Position numbers and translations under genes: made by a program. From NCBI GenBank assembly GCA_964575845.1, contig CAZNSX010000005.1, positions 1 to 64,000 of the forward strand: DNA of 64,000 bases. Reading direction: 5' to 3'. The notes beneath the pieces were generated by a model. It worked only from the letters and a program-made list of their open reading frames with translations. It had not been told where the DNA came from and made no database searches. How positions within the stretch are numbered: the first letter of the stretch is position 1; the number at the start of each line of letters is the position of its first letter. The stretch is from CAZNSX01 sp964575845 (lineage in GTDB: Bacteria > UBA8248 > CAZNSX01). Below, in pieces: positions 60,486 to 64,000 of the stretch.

Positions 60486-60503
60486 GGGTTTTTCCGGAAA
60501 CCC
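60486..60503 (+). promoter_or_regulatory. Hairpin directly before second binding-protein ribosome site
   Basis: GGGTTT (60486-60491) and AAACCC (60498-60503) form a 6-bp stem with a 6-base loop, immediately followed by the AGAGGAGGAGG ribosome site of the binding protein. The arrangement matches that at 47802 and suggests a shared post-transcriptional device. Confidence 0.4.
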
Positions 60504-60519
60504 AGAGGAGGAGGAAAAA

Positions 60520-62145
60520 ATGAGAAAGTTATCCTTTTTCACGAAAAGTGTCCTTTTGGGCTTGCTTCTTCTGGCACTGGCGCTTATCGGAACTCATCCG
60601 GCCATTTCCGAGGAGAAGCCCAGAGGCGGCTGGATAAAGGTCGGGGCGCTCCTCGACCTTGATGACCTGGACCCCGCTCAAACCCTTAGGGGCAACACCA
60701 GGAGGGTCCTATATATGCTCTTCGACCCTCTCGTCCGAATGAAGCCGGGCGATCCCAATCACTATCCCGGCCTAGCCACCTCTTGGGAGGTTTCACCCGA
60801 CGCCAAAAGCATAACCTTCAAACTTAGAAGAGATGTTAAATTTCATGACGGCACACCCTTCAATGCCCAAGCCGTCAAGTTCAGCCTCGACCGCATCGGC
60901 CTGAAGGGTTTCGAGCACAAAGTCCAAAAGGGCACCGCTATTGGTGCGATCGGTCCGTACGAAGGCGCTGACGTGATCGACGATTACACCGTGAGGGTGC
61001 GATTTGAGGAGCCCTACGCTCCCGCCCTCACCATGCTCTCGCTGGGGGTATTGAGCATCGTTTCTCCCACAGCCGTGAAGAAGTTGGGCGCTGATTTCAG
61101 CAGCAGGCCAGTTGGTACAGGGCCTTTCATCTTTAAAGAATGGGTCAAGAATGATCATGTAACGGTCTTGAGGAATCCGGACTACAAGTGGGGGGGGCCT
61201 ATTTTTAAGAACCAGGGCCCGCCTTATGTGGACGGTGTTATATGGAAGATAATTCCAGAGGACGGCACCCGAGCAGGCACCCTGGAGTCGGGTGAGACGA
61301 ACATCATTGAGGAAGTGCCCACAGCATATTATAACAGGCTGAAGGATAATCAAGATATTAAGCTCGAAACTGCAACTGTCCCTGGTGTTCCGGTGTTTGT
61401 GCCCATTAATATCAACAATTTTCCTACCAGCGAGCTCGCCGTGCGTCAGGCCCTGCGATATGCCATAGACCAAGAACTGATCGTCAAGACCCTTTATAAG
61501 GGCGCTTTCACTCCTGCTAGATCCATCCTGGACCCAGCTACCTTAGGTTACAACAGAGAACTGGAAAGGTATTTCACCTATGATCCCGATAAGGCGAGGG
61601 AGATACTGGATAGAGCGGGATGGAAGCTCGGTCCGGACGGTATAAGGGTGAAGGACGGCAAGAGACTCAAACTGCGCCACATAATAGGACCTGCCTTCGA
61701 TATTGAAAACGTTGCCCCGATGCTGCAAGCACAGTGGCGAGAAGTGGGCATCGAGGTTGAAATCGAAAAGCAGTCTCAAGCGCCTTTCTTCACAATGATA
61801 CGCCGTGGGGACCACCATCTCACTGTTTCCGGCTGGTGGTACCCTGATCCCCATGTTATGTACTCCGCCTTCCACTCAAGGTTTGCAGGAACAGGCTTCA
61901 ACTTCGTCCTTTCAAGAATTCCAGAGCTAGATAAGATGTTAGAAGAGGGCTATAAGACGCTTGGGGTTGAGAGGAGAGCCGAGATCTACTACAAGGCACA
62001 AGAGTTTCTTTTGGAAAGAGCCGCGGTCATTCCGATAAGGAGATTGGTCATAATCTATGGTATCAGAAAGAATGTCCACGGTCTTCAATACTCGCAGGTG
62101 GCATGGCCGCTCTTCAACGATGTCTACATGGACACAGAAAGATAA
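60520..62145 (+). CDS. ABC transporter substrate-binding protein, peptide/nickel type (second)
   Basis: The 541-residue protein has a signal peptide cut near PAIS (about residue 30), then DLDDLDPAQTLRGNTRRVLYMLFDPLVRM, PGLATSWEVSPDAKSITFKLRRDVKFHDGTPFNA and VGTGPFIFKEW. It is paralogous to the binding protein at 47850 over its whole length. No permease or ATPase accompanies it, so it may feed the same permease pair with a second ligand. Confidence 0.93.
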   Translation: MRKLSFFTKSVLLGLLLLALALIGTHPAISEEKPRGGWIKVGALLDLDDLDPAQTLRGNTRRVLYMLFDPLVRMKPGDPNHYPGLATSWEVSPDAKSITFKLRRDVKFHDGTPFNAQAVKFSLDRIGLKGFEHKVQKGTAIGAIGPYEGADVIDDYTVRVRFEEPYAPALTMLSLGVLSIVSPTAVKKLGADFSSRPVGTGPFIFKEWVKNDHVTVLRNPDYKWGGPIFKNQGPPYVDGVIWKIIPEDGTRAGTLESGETNIIEEVPTAYYNRLKDNQDIKLETATVPGVPVFVPININNFPTSELAVRQALRYAIDQELIVKTLYKGAFTPARSILDPATLGYNRELERYFTYDPDKAREILDRAGWKLGPDGIRVKDGKRLKLRHIIGPAFDIENVAPMLQAQWREVGIEVEIEKQSQAPFFTMIRRGDHHLTVSGWWYPDPHVMYSAFHSRFAGTGFNFVLSRIPELDKMLEEGYKTLGVERRAEIYYKAQEFLLERAAVIPIRRLVIIYGIRKNVHGLQYSQVAWPLFNDVYMDTER

Positions 62146-62260
62146 ATAGAAAGATAACTAGGTATAGGGCTTCTGGAACTCTTCTGACTTGTATTACGTC
62201 GCTTGACCTCATTCAGGCAGCCCAGTAAGTCTCGTATAAATTGGGCATCTCTTAGTCGCT

Positions 62261-62291
62261 GGGGACCTCTTTGCCAAAATTCCCGGTCCCC
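62261..62291 (+). promoter_or_regulatory. 7-bp hairpin in leader of third hydroxyacid dehydrogenase
   Basis: GGGGACC (62261-62267) pairs with GGTCCCC (62285-62291) around a 17-base loop. It lies in the 178-base gap after the binding protein, 32 bases before the next ATG. No T tract follows, so it is not a standard terminator. Confidence 0.4.
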
Positions 62292-62323
62292 AAAGACCAT
62301 CGGAATAATGAGGGGGAAGCTGA

Positions 62324-63343
62324 ATGGATTCTAAGCAGAAGATTTTACTCCTAGATGTTCTAACGGAGAGATTTATGGAATCCATCTCGGGATTGCTCCC
62401 GAGGGATTTCGAGCTGATAGGGGTTGAAACACAGAACGAAGAAGAGAGAATCGATAAGGTAAAGGATGCTGATTACATCATAACAATCGGAACTCCCGTC
62501 TCCGCGAAGGTTATAGAAGCGGGCGAGAAACTGAAACTGATTCAAAAGTCAGGTGTTGGATACGATAATATAAATTTAGACGCAGCATCTGACGCGAATG
62601 TTCCGGTTGCTATTACTGCGGGTGCTAATGCTATCTCCGTCTCCGAACATGTTTTCATGATGATATTGACTCTCTACAGGAACCTTTCTGAAAGCCAGCG
62701 CATCGCTCAGGAAGGGAATTTTGTCAGAAAGTGGACCCTCGTCAATGATTCCTTTGAATTATTCGGCAAGACGGTCGGTATTGTCGGCTTGGGACATGTG
62801 GGAAGGCAGGTGGCAAAGCGCGCAAAATGCTTTGGAGTGAGGACGATATACTATGACAAATATTACAGGCCTTCAGCTAGGGATGAAGAAGACCTGGGGA
62901 TTGAGTTCGTGTCATTCGAGGATGTGTTGAGGCTCTCCGATGTTGTCTCCCTCCATGTTCCGCTCACAGATGAGACCGCAAAAATGATGGGGACCAAGGA
63001 GTTCACTATGATGAAGAGGTCGGCCGTACTCATAAACACTGCTCGTGGCGGCGTGGTTAATGAGGTTGAGCTTATCGAGGCCCTGAAGAATAAGCTCATC
63101 GCCGGCACCGGGCTTGATGTTTTTGACCCCGAGCCTCCTCACCCCGATAACCCATTGCTCCATATGCGAAATGTTGTCGTATCCCCGCATTCTGCAGCCG
63201 TTGTTATAGAGTCGGAAAAGCGCTGTATTGCGCACTCTCTAAGGAATATAGCGCGTCTGGCCAATGGAGAACCGATAAGATATATCGATGTGATAGTTTC
63301 GACACCTGAACTAAAGGTGGAACCATCGCCAATTGTTTGGTGA
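62324..63343 (+). CDS. D-2-hydroxyacid dehydrogenase (copy 3)
   Basis: The 339-residue enzyme is a close paralog of the one at 56567, sharing LIQKSGVGY-NI, AGANAI-V-EHVFMM, the YYDKYYRPS segment and the triad Arg in NTARGGVVN, Glu in DPEPPHP and His in SPHSAAV. Its codon use is more A+T-rich than copy 1's. Duplication within the cluster is likely, perhaps with different oxo-acid preference. Confidence 0.92.
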   Translation: MDSKQKILLLDVLTERFMESISGLLPRDFELIGVETQNEEERIDKVKDADYIITIGTPVSAKVIEAGEKLKLIQKSGVGYDNINLDAASDANVPVAITAGANAISVSEHVFMMILTLYRNLSESQRIAQEGNFVRKWTLVNDSFELFGKTVGIVGLGHVGRQVAKRAKCFGVRTIYYDKYYRPSARDEEDLGIEFVSFEDVLRLSDVVSLHVPLTDETAKMMGTKEFTMMKRSAVLINTARGGVVNEVELIEALKNKLIAGTGLDVFDPEPPHPDNPLLHMRNVVVSPHSAAVVIESEKRCIAHSLRNIARLANGEPIRYIDVIVSTPELKVEPSPIVW

Positions 63344-63747
63344 GTGTGGAGTTGCTCGATGAGCACATTTATCTGGCCGAGATCATAAATTCCGTATTAA
63401 AGTTAGTTCATAGAATCCTTGCCGGTCCGGTGGCTTTAACTGACTCGTCGGCTTATCCACGGCCCGAATTATTTTTTTTCCATCCAGAATAGAGGAGATG
63501 AAATAGATACAAAATTGGTCTTCTCTCATTAGAGGGAGATGACAAGCATGCAATTAGAGATAGCCTATCGAAACTAATTTCGCATAGGTCCCTTTGTAGA
63601 AATTATTGAAGAAAACTGCAGGGAGCATTCTGCAAGGAAATATTTGAACTACTTATAAGAGGTCTCCCTTTCGTTAAGATCTCTTCGAAGATTCCTATGC
63701 TCTGCTACTTGTTGCATTCGATGAGACGAACGTAGGAGGGAAGTAAA
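63344..63747. other. 404-base gap before class IV aminotransferase
   Basis: No gene is seen. The stretch is A+T-rich. A run of eight T at about 63471-63478 follows an imperfect G+C stretch and could mark termination, but I cannot draw a solid hairpin. No clear promoter was found. Confidence 0.4.
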
Positions 63748-64000
63748 ATGCAAGGTCAACCGGTCGAAATTCTTGAGGAAGGAAAAAGGACGATCCCGCG
63801 CCTTGCGGATTACGTGTGGTTAGATGGGGTAATTGTTCCATGGGACGACGCCAAGATCCATGTTTCCACAGCCTGCGTCCTGGGAGGCGCAAATGTCTAT
63901 GAGGGAATTAAGGGATCCTGGAATGCGGATGTCAATGATGTTTTGATTTTCCGCTTCGGAGATCACCTGAAGAGACTTTCTAATTCACTTAAAGTTATGC
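63748..64000 (+). CDS. Class IV (branched-chain type) aminotransferase, 3'-truncated by window
   Basis: ATG 63748 follows AGGAGGG. The 84 residues present read DYVWLDGVIVPWDDAKIHV, then GANVYEGIKG and FRFGDHLKRLSNSLKV, the N-terminal signature of IlvE and D-amino acid aminotransferases. The catalytic Lys lies beyond the window. In this cluster it is more likely catabolic than for valine or leucine synthesis, but that is inference. Confidence 0.9.
   Translation, partial: MQGQPVEILEEGKRTIPRLADYVWLDGVIVPWDDAKIHVSTACVLGGANVYEGIKGSWNADVNDVLIFRFGDHLKRLSNSLKVM

Noticed and set aside
43826..64000. Lysine or arginine biosynthesis cluster (DapA and acetylornithine aminotransferase-like genes)
   Set aside because: Duplicated lyases, importer parts, RidA and hydroxyacid dehydrogenases without any other lysine or arginine gene point to catabolism instead.

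Overview
The window looks like one contig from an uncultured Gram-negative bacterium. Outer-membrane TolC, MltG, exported proteins and the order ffh-rpsP-rimM-trmD-SPOUT methylase-rplS-rnhB-yraN recall Deltaproteobacteria (Desulfobacterota) and nearby candidate phyla. I cannot place it more precisely from sequence alone. Non-ATG starts (TTG, GTG) are common, genes are tightly packed, and the first two thirds are visibly G+C-rich.

Region 1 (51-18951, plus strand) is a dense housekeeping block. It holds the 3' part of argJ, then rpsB-tsf-pyrH-frr-uppS-cdsA-dxr-pgpA-pncC-thpR-recA-recX-def-fmt-rsmB-PASTA protein-rpe, then an internal promoter and ffh-rpsP-rimM-trmD-SPOUT methylase-rplS-rnhB-yraN. 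Bases 1-50 are a pure C run that is probably a sequencing or assembly artefact at the contig end.

Region 2 (19006-33449) is mostly on the minus strand. It carries an HD-GYP-like protein with a secretion-type AAA ATPase; coaX-birA-valS-response regulator; a DUF502 membrane protein; and tolC-ruvX-mltG. On the plus strand are ribF and a flippase-like membrane protein. LysE and glutaredoxin genes and a tRNA-Leu(CAG) with its own strong promoter close the region.

Region 3 (33.6-43.5 kb) is accessory DNA between two diverged direct repeats of about 160 bp (33625-33788 and 43360-43521), the first lying 175 bp after the tRNA. It contains a RiPP-maturation-type radical SAM enzyme with no recognisable precursor, a small exported protein ending in a FecR-like motif, a B12-type radical SAM enzyme coupled to an NAD-dependent epimerase, a large exported TPR-CHAT protease, and a decayed insertion sequence. 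This is the most novel part of the window.

Region 4 (43.8-64 kb) is a visibly more A+T-rich catabolic cluster. It has an HpaI-type aldolase, a LysR regulator, a class III aminotransferase, two peptide-type ABC binding proteins, two permeases (no ATPase in the window), two tandem metal hydrolases, an M24 peptidase, two DapA-family lyases, three D-2-hydroxyacid dehydrogenases, an iron alcohol dehydrogenase, RidA and the start of a class IV aminotransferase. Together they suggest uptake of a small amide- or amino-containing compound, hydrolysis, PLP-dependent deamination, retro-aldol cleavage and redox handling of 2-oxo/2-hydroxy acids. The substrate is unknown.
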